The position numbers were made by a program, and so were the translations under genes. From an uncultured Aeriscardovia sp. (GTDB lineage Bacteria > Actinomycetota > Actinomycetes > Actinomycetales > Bifidobacteriaceae): a DNA stretch of 64,000 bases. The stretch lies in assembly GCA_903789535.1 (NCBI GenBank), contig CAIFES010000003.1:62001-126000 (forward strand). The letters run 5' to 3'. The stretch's first letter is position 1, and every line of letters begins with the position of its first letter. Positions 35,737-44,510 of the stretch are shown here, piece after piece. A model generated the notes under the pieces. It saw nothing but the letters and a program-made list of their open reading frames with translations, was not told where the DNA came from and did no database searches.

Positions 35737-36630
35737 ATGAAACCGGAAGACAACAATATTAAGACGGATCAGTCTGATTTCATCGTCCGCTCCCCCTCGG
35801 AGGACGCTCGACGCTCGTTCCTATATCTGGTGCGGGCCGGGGAATACGTGTACACCCCGGGTTTTCGCGATTCGCGCTCCGCGTTCGATGATTTTCTGCT
35901 TTTCTGTGTGCTGGAAGGCTCCGTCAGTCTTGACGTGGACGGGCGTGGGCTGAACGTGCCCGCAGGCCGGTTCTGCCTTGTCGACTGCCATCGTCCCCAT
36001 GCGTTCGGCACGTCCGTAGGTGCACGTGTGCTCTGGCTGCATTTTGACGGTGTGGGGGCCCGGGAGTATTACCGCTATATTGCCGACCATGCGGGCCAGG
36101 TGGTGGCTCCCGCCGACCCGGAGGCCGCGATCGATCGGATGCGTCACGTTGTGGATGCCGCCCGCAGCGAGCAAGGCTATCCTGAGCCGGAGATGGCCGC
36201 CGATCTGACGCTCCTCCTCTCCCGCATGGCCGCCTGCCGTCCGGATGCCAAAGCGCGGCAGAAGCGCCGCCAGCTCGACCAGATCGTCGCCTATATCTCC
36301 ACCCATCTGACGGGCGATCTGTCTGTGCCCACGCTTGCGCAGCGTATGTCGATGAGCGAGTACCACTTCATTCGTCTGTTCAAGCAGGCGATGGGGATGA
36401 CGCCGCATGCCTATATCGTCTCCGTGCGTGTCAGCGCGGCCAAGTATCTGCTCGCCAGCGGCTCGATGCCGATGACGCATATCTGCACGGCGTGTGGTTT
36501 CAGCTCGGTGACGGCGCTGGGCACCACGTTCCGACGCTCGGTGGGGATGACGCCGACGCAGTACCGGCGTCGCAACCAGGCGCGAATCCCGGCGGTCGGC
36601 GGCTCGTCGCCGGTCCTCGCCTTCGACTGA
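35737..36630 (+). CDS. AraC family transcription regulator
   Basis: The 297-residue protein has an N-terminal cupin-like sugar-sensing domain (FLLFCVLEGSVSLDVDGRGLNVPAGRFCLVD, read in parts) and a C-terminal double helix-turn-helix. The latter shows TLAQRMSMSEYHFIRLFKQAMGMTPHAYI and ICTACGFSSVTALGTTFRRSVGMTPTQYR. It sits directly upstream of a sugar ABC importer and a GH35 beta-galactosidase in the same orientation, so it is the likely activator of that locus. GGGGGAG precedes the ATG. The 480-bp spacer after it contains several inverted repeats that may be its operators. Confidence 0.92.
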   Translation: MKPEDNNIKTDQSDFIVRSPSEDARRSFLYLVRAGEYVYTPGFRDSRSAFDDFLLFCVLEGSVSLDVDGRGLNVPAGRFCLVDCHRPHAFGTSVGARVLWLHFDGVGAREYYRYIADHAGQVVAPADPEAAIDRMRHVVDAARSEQGYPEPEMAADLTLLLSRMAACRPDAKARQKRRQLDQIVAYISTHLTGDLSVPTLAQRMSMSEYHFIRLFKQAMGMTPHAYIVSVRVSAAKYLLASGSMPMTHICTACGFSSVTALGTTFRRSVGMTPTQYRRRNQARIPAVGGSSPVLAFD

Positions 36631-37112
36631 GCGTCCTGTTCCTGCGATGGTTGTCTAAAGTGACGGTTGGTGAAAGTGATGCCGCTGAAACAGATCCATC
36701 GTTGATATTTCGTTGAATCCGTAGAAGCGACATTCTACGGCTGTCCGAACTGCCTCGCTGATTTCTTCTCAAGAGGCCAAAAGACAGTCGCAGTTATTGA
36801 TAATGCTATAAATAAGCGAAATCAGGCGAGTTGTTCATCTGGGGTCGGCTGAGGCCTACTTCGTCGGTGTGTGGTAGGAGATAGGCCACGATGAAGCGAA
36901 AATCGCTTATTTCGCTCCGATTTTCGTAGCGTAAATGACTCGACAGTTGGTTCTCGCGTGACCGGAGTAATCGGCGTGTCTGTTGAAATGACGGGGAAAA
37001 CGAGTGGTCTTCCATCCGCGGTGAAAAATATCGGGTTATATGCTTCACAATGATTCACCGTTGTACTATATTCAAAACTACACGATGATCCTGATTCGCA
37101 ATGGAGGGAAAT
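36631..37112 (+). promoter_or_regulatory. Regulatory spacer before the sugar ABC operon
   Basis: This 482-bp AT-richer spacer has no gene. It holds a hairpin after araC (CCGTAGAA/TTCTACGG, 36719-36740) and an inverted repeat GGCCTA/TAGGCC (36853-36887). Nested repeats follow: AAGCGA-AAA-TCGCTT (36894-36908) and CGAAAATCG/CGATTTTCG (36897-36926). AAGCGAAAT also occurs near 36812. These are candidate AraC-family or catabolite regulator sites. Confidence 0.5.
37044..37072 (+). promoter_or_regulatory. Promoter of the sugar ABC operon
   Basis: TTCACA and TATATT are separated by 17 bp. This predicts a 5' leader of about 34 nt before the ATG at 37113. Confidence 0.6.
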
Positions 37113-38393
37113 ATGGGATTCACCTATAAGCCTGTTATCGCCTCGGTGGCGGCGCTCGCGCTCGCCATGCCGCTCGCCGCCTGCGGTTCGTCGAGCAGCA
37201 GCGAGGGCTCGTCGAACGGCCCCGTCACGCTCTCGTTCTTCGCCAACAACACGGAGGACACCTACAAGAAGCTCGTCCAGGGCTTCCAGAAGAAGTACCC
37301 GAATATCAAGATCAAGTTCAGCACCACCAGCGGTGCGCAGGCCGGCTACCAGCAGACGCTGCAGACCCGCATCTCCGGCGGCCAGCTGCCGGACGTGTTC
37401 GTCGCCCCACCGGAGCAGCTCGGCTCCCTGGTCAAGGCCAACGCCGTCAAGGATTTGACCAACGAGTCCTTCATGAGCCGCATCGGCGATGAGAACAAGA
37501 AGGAATCCACGGTCAACGGCAAGGTCTACTCCATGTCCGTCACCAGCTGGACCAACGCCTTCGCCTACAACCTCGACCTGCTCAAGAAGGCCGGCTACAC
37601 CAAGGACACCATCCCCACCGACTGGGACGGCTTCAAGACCATGCTCAAGAAGCTCAAGGCCGCCGGCGTCAGCGAGCCCTACCTCGAGCCGAAGGGTGGT
37701 CTCGGCGCCCCGGTGGAGGCATGGATCGGTTACGATTCCAGCAAGTCGAAGACGTCGATCGACCAGCAGATCACCGACAAGAAGACGACCTTCGCCAAGA
37801 CGTACGGCAAGAAGTACTACGCCAAGTGGGACGAGCTCGTCAAGGAGGGCCTGCTGCCCAAGACGGTGACCGGCCTCGGCGATGACCAGGTCCGCTCCGA
37901 GTTCTCCTCCGGCCGCCTTGCCGTGATGAACTCCGGCTACTGGGACGTCAACACGTTCAACCAAGCAAAGCTCAACTACACGTTCGGCCCGATCCCGATG
38001 CTCAAGAAGGGTGACACCCCGTACGCGCCGGGCTCCGCCGACTCCGGCTATGCGATCAGCTCCAAGATCTCCGGCGCCAAGCTCAAGGCTGCCGAGAAGT
38101 TCCTCGACTACATCTCCAGCCCCGCGGGTCTGAAGGCGGAGCAGGACGGGCTCGGCCTCATCCCGGCCACGAAGAACTACTCGGCCAAGCTCGACGAGCA
38201 CTTCGCCACGCCGTACAAGCTCTACCTCAAGCCGGGCCATGTCTACCTCAACTCGCTCGGCTGGCCGATCAACGGTCGCTCCGCCCTGCGCGCCGAGACC
38301 TACTCCCAGCTCGCCGAGGTGGTGCTCGGCCAGGAGAGCCCGATGCAGGCCGCCCAGAATCTGGACGACAAGATGAACACCCTGCGCTCCTGA
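37113..38393 (+). CDS. Sugar ABC transporter substrate-binding lipoprotein
   Basis: The 426-residue protein is a family 1 solute-binding protein. It begins with a lipoprotein signal (ALALAMPLAAC) whose cysteine is residue 24, so it should be lipid-anchored outside the membrane. The mature part has typical features: VTLSFFANNTEDTYKKLVQGFQ at the start, SGGQLPDVFVAPPEQLG, and a hinge-proximal SGRLAVMNSGYWDV. I chose ATG 37113, with GGAGGG just upstream; the ORF-track ATG at 37101 contains that ribosome site. The ligand is probably a galactoside or galacto-oligosaccharide given the GH35 gene in the operon, which is inference from context. Confidence 0.93.
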   Translation: MGFTYKPVIASVAALALAMPLAACGSSSSSEGSSNGPVTLSFFANNTEDTYKKLVQGFQKKYPNIKIKFSTTSGAQAGYQQTLQTRISGGQLPDVFVAPPEQLGSLVKANAVKDLTNESFMSRIGDENKKESTVNGKVYSMSVTSWTNAFAYNLDLLKKAGYTKDTIPTDWDGFKTMLKKLKAAGVSEPYLEPKGGLGAPVEAWIGYDSSKSKTSIDQQITDKKTTFAKTYGKKYYAKWDELVKEGLLPKTVTGLGDDQVRSEFSSGRLAVMNSGYWDVNTFNQAKLNYTFGPIPMLKKGDTPYAPGSADSGYAISSKISGAKLKAAEKFLDYISSPAGLKAEQDGLGLIPATKNYSAKLDEHFATPYKLYLKPGHVYLNSLGWPINGRSALRAETYSQLAEVVLGQESPMQAAQNLDDKMNTLRS

Positions 38394-38594
38394 GCCTGAC
38401 CTGGGTATCTCCATAACGCAAAGCAGTGTTCCCGCAGACGGGCCGGTCCGTCGCAACCGGCACCACAAGGCCCTCTGATGAGACCGACCGGTCACCGGTC
38501 GGCCCACCGGCCCGTCAGCATCCTCTTTCTAGCCTGTTTCCAGAGCAAACGGGCGATATTTATCCGTTTCATGTCCCGTGTCGAGGAAGTACGC

Positions 38595-39548
38595 ATGTCC
38601 GCACAAACTCTTTCTCCGCAGGCCGAGACGATGGACCAGGCCGCGCATGACCGCGCAAAGAAGCGCATCAATCTGCGCGAGAATCTCCAGGCAGGCGAGT
38701 TCCTCCTGCCGGTGATCCTCATCTTCGTCGTCATCACCATCATCCCGTTCCTCGAGAGCTTCGTCTTCAGTCTGACCGATTATTCCGGTTACGATTTCTC
38801 CTCCGCAAAATTCGTCGGACTGGAAAATTACGTCACCATGTTCAAGGACCCGACCATCATGGCCGGCCTGGGCTTCACGCTCATGTACGCGGTGCTCACC
38901 ACGCTGATCGTTACGATCATTGCCCTGCCGCTCGCCGTGGTCCTCAACAAGAAGTTCTGGGGCCATAATTTCGCCCGCTCCGTGTTCTTCTTCCTGTCCA
39001 TCCCGTCGATGGCACTGCTCGGTCTCGTCTGGCAGTTCATCGTCTCGCCGCTGCCTTCGGGCGCGGTCAACCAGTTCCTCTCGCACTTCGGTGTGAGTGC
39101 CGTTCCGTGGCTGTCCAATCCGGATCTCGCCCGCGGATGCGTCATCTTCATCGCCGTGTGGGCCACGATCGGCTGGCACGCCACCCTTTACATCGCCTAC
39201 CTGCAGGCCATCCCCAGCGACCTGTACGAGCAGGCGAGCGTCGACGGCGCCAACGGCTGGCAGCAGTTCATCCACATCACGCTGCCGCAGATGACCCCCG
39301 CCATCGGCGTGTCCGTGTTCATGCTCCTGACCTCCGGCCTGAAGGTCTATGACCTGCCGTTCACCCTCATCGGCGGCGGCCCGGGCCACGCGACCTACAC
39401 CGTCACCCAGTCCATCATCGTCACCGGCATCGGGTCCAACCGTTATGGCCTCGGCTCGGCGCTCGGCGTCGTCTTCTTCCTGTGCTGCCTTGTGCTGGTC
39501 CTCGTCCAGCAGGCGGTCACCCGTGCGATTGAAAAGAGGATGGCATGA
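38595..39548 (+). CDS. Sugar ABC transporter permease (MalF type)
   Basis: The 317-residue membrane protein has six helices and the permease EAA loop EQASVDGANGWQQFIHITLP that docks to the ATPase. I chose ATG 38595, with GAGGA 7 nt upstream; the longer ORF adds 39 residues before the conserved region. It lies 201 bp after the binding-protein gene and its stop overlaps the next permease as ATGA. The 201-bp gap may allow differential expression, as high binding-protein levels are common in such operons. No ATP-binding protein is encoded nearby. Confidence 0.92.
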   Translation: MSAQTLSPQAETMDQAAHDRAKKRINLRENLQAGEFLLPVILIFVVITIIPFLESFVFSLTDYSGYDFSSAKFVGLENYVTMFKDPTIMAGLGFTLMYAVLTTLIVTIIALPLAVVLNKKFWGHNFARSVFFFLSIPSMALLGLVWQFIVSPLPSGAVNQFLSHFGVSAVPWLSNPDLARGCVIFIAVWATIGWHATLYIAYLQAIPSDLYEQASVDGANGWQQFIHITLPQMTPAIGVSVFMLLTSGLKVYDLPFTLIGGGPGHATYTVTQSIIVTGIGSNRYGLGSALGVVFFLCCLVLVLVQQAVTRAIEKRMA

Positions 39549-40378
39549 CACTCACAGCACGCAGGCGCCTGCACAACGCCATTCTTTCCGTCGTCATCAT
39601 TCTGCTCGCGCTCATCTGCGCGATCCCGCTGTGGATCATCTTCATCAACTCGTTCAAGACGAGCGGTGAGATGATGAAGGACCCGTTCGGCATGCCGGCC
39701 AGCTTCAGCCTGGACAACTACCGGCACGCCTTCGCCTCGCTGCCGATCGGACGGGCCTTCCTCAACACCATCATCGTCACGGTCCTGTCCGTGTTCATCC
39801 AGGTGTTCGTCGGCTCGCTCGCCGCCTACGGCATGATCCTCAAGAAGAGCCGCTTCACCGCGGCTATCGGCACGCTGCTCGTGCTCTCCTTCGTCATCCC
39901 GGGCCAGACGCTCATCATCCCGCAGTACAGGATGATGGCGGACTGGGGCCTTGTCGACCACCTCGCCAGCGTCATCTGCATCTACTCGGCAGGCGCGGCC
40001 TTCTGCTACTACCTCATCGTCGGCTATATGCGGGGACTGCCGCAGTCGCTGTTCGAGGCGGCGCGTCTTGACGGCGCCGGCCCGTGGAGGATCTACTTCC
40101 AGATCGTCCTGCCGCTCATCCGGCCGATCCTCATCACCACCATCGTCTTCCAGACGATGAGCGCGTGGAACGACTTCATGACGGCGAACATCTACCTGTC
40201 CTCCGTCGACAAGCAGACGATCGTGCTGCAGGTGTTCAGCGCCCAGGGACAGTTCACCACCAACTGGCCGCTGTTCATGGCCGTCACGACCATCGCGCTC
40301 ATCCCGGTGTTCATCTTCTTCCTCATCTGCCAGCGCTGGATCGTCTCCGGCCTGGTCTCAGGTGCTGTGAAGGGATGA
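39545..40378 (+). CDS. Sugar ABC transporter permease (MalG type)
   Basis: The 277-residue protein has six helices and the EAA loop EAARLDGAGPWRIYFQIVLP. It forms the heterodimeric channel with the preceding permease and overlaps its stop by four bases (ATGA). The ATPase is presumably a shared, distantly encoded MsiK-like protein, as in other actinobacterial sugar importers; that part is family knowledge, not seen here. Confidence 0.92.
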   Translation: MTLTARRRLHNAILSVVIILLALICAIPLWIIFINSFKTSGEMMKDPFGMPASFSLDNYRHAFASLPIGRAFLNTIIVTVLSVFIQVFVGSLAAYGMILKKSRFTAAIGTLLVLSFVIPGQTLIIPQYRMMADWGLVDHLASVICIYSAGAAFCYYLIVGYMRGLPQSLFEAARLDGAGPWRIYFQIVLPLIRPILITTIVFQTMSAWNDFMTANIYLSSVDKQTIVLQVFSAQGQFTTNWPLFMAVTTIALIPVFIFFLICQRWIVSGLVSGAVKG

Positions 40379-40411
40379 TGTCCTGACTTGCCCGACACGG
40401 GGCAACACGGG

Positions 40412-40437
40412 AGAGGCGGTCAGCGATGGCCGCCTCT
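40412..40437 (+). terminator. Intercistronic hairpin between permease and GH35 genes
   Basis: AGAGGCGG pairs with CCGCCTCT around a 10-nt loop. No clear T-run follows, so it may stabilise the upstream mRNA or weaken readthrough rather than terminate fully. Confidence 0.45.
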
Positions 40438-40441
40438 TCTC

Positions 40442-40471
40442 AGTTCGACTTGTTTGAGTTCGACTTCTTTG
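40442..40471. repeat. Near-perfect 15-bp tandem duplication
   Basis: AGTTCGACTTGTTTG is followed by AGTTCGACTTCTTTG (one mismatch), and a weaker third partial copy follows. It lies between the hairpin and the GH35 gene. Confidence 0.9.
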
Positions 40472-40512
40472 ACTGATTCGACCTTTACTGATTTGTGAGC
40501 AGAAGGATCATC

Positions 40513-42888
40513 ATGGCACATGCCCATACACTTGATCTGACCGGTTTCTCCGCGCCGAAGGCCAGGCCGTTCCACATCACCCGTGACGGCTGGAACGTCT
40601 CGCCCGAGGGCCACCGCATCGATTTCACCGACTACTACATGGCCTACGACGGCAAGCCGTTCTTCGGCGTTTCCGCCGAGTTCCACTTCTCGCGCCTGGA
40701 CAGCCGGATGTGGGACAAGGAGCTTGCCAAGCTCAAGGATGCCGGCGTCAATGTTGTCTCCACCTACATCTTCTGGAACCATCATGAGGCGAGGAAGGGC
40801 GTGTGGGACTTCACCGGCCGGCGCAACCTGCGCCGCTTCGTCGAGCTGTGCGCCCGCCACGGGCTGTTCGTCATCGTGCGCATGGGCCCGTTCGACCACG
40901 GCGAGGTGCGTAACGGCGGCATTCCCGACTGGGTGTTCTCCCAGCCGTGCGAGGCACGTTCCACCGATCCGGCGTTTTTGGCGCTCGTCAAAGACCTTTA
41001 CGGGCATATCGCCGCCCAGCTCTCCGGCCTGTACTTCAAGGATGGCGGGCCGATCATCGCGGCCCAGCTCGACAACGAGTACATGCATTCCTCGGCGCCG
41101 TGGGAGTTTCTCGACGGTGTGACCGAGGAGTGGGTGCCGGGCGGGCACGAGGGCTTCGCCTACATCGAGGCACTGCGCGCACTCGCCGAGCAGTGCGGCG
41201 TCGCCGTGCCGTTCTACACCAACACCGGCTGGGGCGGCGCGCCCGTGCCCGACGACGTGCTGCCGCTGTGGGGTGGCTACCCGTACCGTCCATGGCTCTT
41301 CTACGCCAAGGCGGGGGAGCACCCGCTCACCGACGAGTACCTGTACCGCGACTATCACAGCGATGATGTTCCGCGCGGCGAGGAGTTCGACCCCTCCTAC
41401 GCGCCCAGCACACGGCCCTACGCCTGCTGCGAGATGGGCGGGGGCATGATGGTCTCCTACAAGTATCGTTTCGTGCTGCCGATGAAATCGGTCGACGCGA
41501 TGGCCAACGTCAAAATGGCCTCGGGCTGCAACTTCCTCGGCTATTACATGCTCCAGGGCGGCTCCAACCCGATCGGCGGCGAGGTGGACGGTGCCCCCTC
41601 CTTCCTCAATGAGAACCAGGTGCCCAAGGTCTCCTACGATTACCAGGCACCGTTCGGCGAGTTCGGCCAGGTACGCCAGTCAGCACGGCGTCTGCGTCTG
41701 CTGCATCTGTTCGCCACCACTTTCGCCGACAGGTTTGTGCCCCTGCCGGTCGCCCTTCCCGACGACCAGAAGGGCCTTGACCAGCATGACCTCGACAGCC
41801 TGCGCTGGAGCGTGCGCACCGATGGGCGCCGGGGATTCGTGTTCATCGACAACTTCCAGGATCATGCGCACATGCCCGCCAAAAAGGATGAGCAGATCCG
41901 GCTCACCCTGGCGGATGGCTCGCACGTTGATTTCGACGGCATCGGGCTCGCCCCGGACGAGAATACCGTCCTGCCGTTCAACATGGACCTCGACGGCGTG
42001 GGCCTCGTCGCCGCCACCGTCCAGCCCGTCACCGTCATCCGTCCGGCCGGGCAGGATTCGCGTACGTTCGTCTTCCTGCGCCCCGAGGGCATGACCACGG
42101 CATGGATGCGCTTCGCCGATGGGACCGTGCGCACCCTTGACCCGTCGCAGGACATGGTCTCGTTCGACGTGGAGCAGGACGGGCACGCGGCCCGCATCCT
42201 CGTGCTCTCCCGCGCACTCGCCGACAGGATGACCGTGCTCGACGGCACGGCGCTCGCCTTCGTCGAGTCGCAGGAGTCCGAGGCGTCGGACTGCGCCTGC
42301 GAGACCGTCAACGACGACGTGCCGGCGATCTATACCGATCGTGGCACGCTCGTCGCCCGCACGGTGGACGACCACGTGCGCGTGGAGACGTATCCGGCCG
42401 GTGTGCTCGGGCAGGAGTCGGCCTCGTTTGCCGGCGTTCCCACAGGCGTATCAGAGGCGGGCGGAGCGGTTGGCACGACCAGCGCAGGTGGTACGACTGC
42501 CACCGATCTTTCTGTCACACGCCTGCACGAGGATCGCTGGATCCTCACCATCCCCGACAGGCTGTTCGACGACCCTGATCTCGACGAGCTCGTGCTGCGC
42601 CTCGATTATCGAGGCGATATCGGCTGGCTCTTCGCCGGAACACGCCTGCTCGACGACAATTTCTGCAACGGCGATCCGTGGGAGATCGGCCTTACCCAGT
42701 ATCGTCAGCAGATCCAAGACGCCGACGGCCGGCTCGTGCTCGTCATCACCCCGCGCAAGGAGGGCTCCACGGTCAACGTCGAGTCTGCCATGGCCGCCCG
42801 TCTCGAGTCGAGCACCTCGCGCCTTGCCGAGCTGGACAGCGCCGAGCTGCGCCCGGTGCGTACCGTGCGCCTGGGCCGCAAGGGGTGA
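40513..42888 (+). CDS. Family GH35 beta-galactosidase
   Basis: The 791-residue enzyme hydrolyses terminal beta-galactosyl linkages. The family signature GGPIIAAQLDNEY carries the likely acid/base Glu189, and the likely nucleophile is Glu307 in YACCEMGGGM. The substrate-side segment STYIFWNHHEARKGVWDFTGRRNL is also characteristic. No signal peptide or membrane segment is seen, so it should act inside the cell on imported oligosaccharide. I chose ATG 40513, with AAGGA 5 nt upstream; the GTG at 40495 is unlikely. It is the last gene of the AraC-linked importer locus. Confidence 0.92.
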   Translation: MAHAHTLDLTGFSAPKARPFHITRDGWNVSPEGHRIDFTDYYMAYDGKPFFGVSAEFHFSRLDSRMWDKELAKLKDAGVNVVSTYIFWNHHEARKGVWDFTGRRNLRRFVELCARHGLFVIVRMGPFDHGEVRNGGIPDWVFSQPCEARSTDPAFLALVKDLYGHIAAQLSGLYFKDGGPIIAAQLDNEYMHSSAPWEFLDGVTEEWVPGGHEGFAYIEALRALAEQCGVAVPFYTNTGWGGAPVPDDVLPLWGGYPYRPWLFYAKAGEHPLTDEYLYRDYHSDDVPRGEEFDPSYAPSTRPYACCEMGGGMMVSYKYRFVLPMKSVDAMANVKMASGCNFLGYYMLQGGSNPIGGEVDGAPSFLNENQVPKVSYDYQAPFGEFGQVRQSARRLRLLHLFATTFADRFVPLPVALPDDQKGLDQHDLDSLRWSVRTDGRRGFVFIDNFQDHAHMPAKKDEQIRLTLADGSHVDFDGIGLAPDENTVLPFNMDLDGVGLVAATVQPVTVIRPAGQDSRTFVFLRPEGMTTAWMRFADGTVRTLDPSQDMVSFDVEQDGHAARILVLSRALADRMTVLDGTALAFVESQESEASDCACETVNDDVPAIYTDRGTLVARTVDDHVRVETYPAGVLGQESASFAGVPTGVSEAGGAVGTTSAGGTTATDLSVTRLHEDRWILTIPDRLFDDPDLDELVLRLDYRGDIGWLFAGTRLLDDNFCNGDPWEIGLTQYRQQIQDADGRLVLVITPRKEGSTVNVESAMAARLESSTSRLAELDSAELRPVRTVRLGRKG

Positions 42889-42948
42889 ACGAGGCCAGAC
42901 CGGGGCCCGGCAGTGATCTGCCGCTCCGGCCGACCCACCCGGACAAAG

Positions 42949-42989
42949 AAAGGGCTGTGGCACTGGATTACCAGTGTCACGGCCCTTTT
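42949..42989. terminator. Bidirectional terminator between GH35 and ackA
   Basis: A stem starting AAAGGGCTGTG and ending CACGGCCCTTTT encloses a small loop. The plus strand ends in TTTT and the minus strand in CCCTTTCTTT, so it can end both converging transcripts. Confidence 0.88.
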
Positions 42990-43046
42990 GTGTCTGTCAG
43001 GATCGATCGTCAGATCTCGTCAGATCTCACGATCGTGCCGCACACC

Positions 43047-44282
43047 TCACTGAAAGTCGGCGACCTTGTTGCCGTAGCTGTCCTCGCCGGCCTTGACGAG
43101 CGCGAGGCCCTTGCGGGCGATGGCGAGCTCCTCGTTGGTCGGGATGACGCACACGGCGACCTTCGAATCCGGCGTGGAGATGATGCGCGGCTCGCTGGAG
43201 TGCGCGTTGTTCTTCTCCTCGTCCAGCTTGACGCCGAACGGCTCGAGCGCCTTGATGGCCTTGGCACGCACGATCTCGTCGTGCTCGCCCACGCCGGCGG
43301 TGAAGGTGATGGCGTCCAGCCCGCCGAGCTCGGCCCAGTAGGCGCCGATGTAGTGCACGATGCGATGGACGTAGATGTCGAGGGCGAGCTTGGCGTCCTT
43401 GTTGCCCTGCTCGATGAGCTTGTGCACCTCGCGCAGATCGCCGTAGCCGGTCAGCCCGGTCATGCCGGACTTGTGGTTGAACAGATCGTCGAGCTCGTCG
43501 ACGTCCATGTGCGCGTTGCGGATGAGGTGGAAGACGACGGCCGGGTCGATGTCACCGGTACGGCCGCCCATCACCAGGCCCTCGAGCGGGGTCAGGCCCA
43601 TGGAGGTATCGATCGGCTTACCGGAGATCTGCGCGGAGGCGGAGGCGCCGTTGCCGATATGCAGCACAATCTGCTTGAAGCCTTCGGCCGGCTTGCCGAC
43701 AAGGCCCGGCACCAGCGAGCCGACATACTCGTGGCTCGTGCCGTGGGCGCCGTAGCGCTCGATGTGGTACTTTTCCGCCACGTCCTTGTTGAGCGCGTAG
43801 GTCTTGGCCTCCGGCGGAAGCTGGAAGAAGAACGAGGAGTCGAAGACGATGTACTGCGGCACATCCGGCAGCAGGTCCTTCATCGCCTCGATGCCCACGG
43901 CCTCCGGGCCGTTGTGCAGCGGCGCCATGACGGCGAGGTCCTTCACGTCCTGGACGACCTTCTTCGTGGCGAGCGCCGGCTGCGGGAAGAGCCAGCCGCC
44001 CTGGACCACGCGGTGGCCGACGGCGATGATGCCGGAATCCTTGAGATTCGGGCCGAACTCGTCGAAGAAGCCGAGCACGCGCTTGAAGCCGGTATGGAAG
44101 TCGGGGATCGGCTCGTGCACGTCATGTTTCTCGCCGTTGTAGACGTGCTGGTAGTGGCCGCCGACCGGCTCCTTGATGGCCTCGACGAGGCCGGAGGCGA
44201 TGGCCTGGCTTGTTTCCAGATCGACGAGCTGGTACTTGATGGAGCTCGATCCGGCGTTGACGACAAGGACGGTTTGTGCCAT
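43047..44282 (-). CDS. ackA: Acetate kinase
   Basis: Acetate kinase converts acetyl phosphate and ADP to acetate and ATP. In bifidobacteria it harvests the ATP from acetyl phosphate made by phosphoketolase. The 411-residue protein shows the N-terminal VLVVNAGSSSIKYQLV, the HGTSHEYV segment and the HIGNGASA phosphate-binding motif. It also shows TGDIDPAVVFHL and the TAGVGEHDEIVR segment. I chose ATG 44282, with GGAGG 8 nt upstream. It lies 228 bp downstream of pta on the same strand and ends at a bidirectional terminator. Confidence 0.97.
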   Translation of the reverse strand: MAQTVLVVNAGSSSIKYQLVDLETSQAIASGLVEAIKEPVGGHYQHVYNGEKHDVHEPIPDFHTGFKRVLGFFDEFGPNLKDSGIIAVGHRVVQGGWLFPQPALATKKVVQDVKDLAVMAPLHNGPEAVGIEAMKDLLPDVPQYIVFDSSFFFQLPPEAKTYALNKDVAEKYHIERYGAHGTSHEYVGSLVPGLVGKPAEGFKQIVLHIGNGASASAQISGKPIDTSMGLTPLEGLVMGGRTGDIDPAVVFHLIRNAHMDVDELDDLFNHKSGMTGLTGYGDLREVHKLIEQGNKDAKLALDIYVHRIVHYIGAYWAELGGLDAITFTAGVGEHDEIVRAKAIKALEPFGVKLDEEKNNAHSSEPRIISTPDSKVAVCVIPTNEELAIARKGLALVKAGEDSYGNKVADFQ

Positions 44283-44510
44283 AAGGCATTCCTCCAAATT
44301 CTTGATGGACGCGGACGCACCCTGGCTCTGTCGGCCAAAGGTCTGCCGGTAGGCTCCGGCAGGGTGGGAAGGCCGCCCCCGCTGTCGATTTTCCGCTTTC
44401 TAGGCTACTCGGCAACGGCTACATCAGGCTTATTGACGCCTCGATGACGGAGGCCGTGTCTGCGGATGACATAGCAGGCATGGCCTCCGTTGCCGGCGCG
44501 CATTCCTGTC

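Noticed and set aside
42678-44447. 589-residue plus-strand ORF opposite ackA
   Set aside because: It crosses the GH35 gene end and the bidirectional terminator, and is antisense to a complete acetate kinase.
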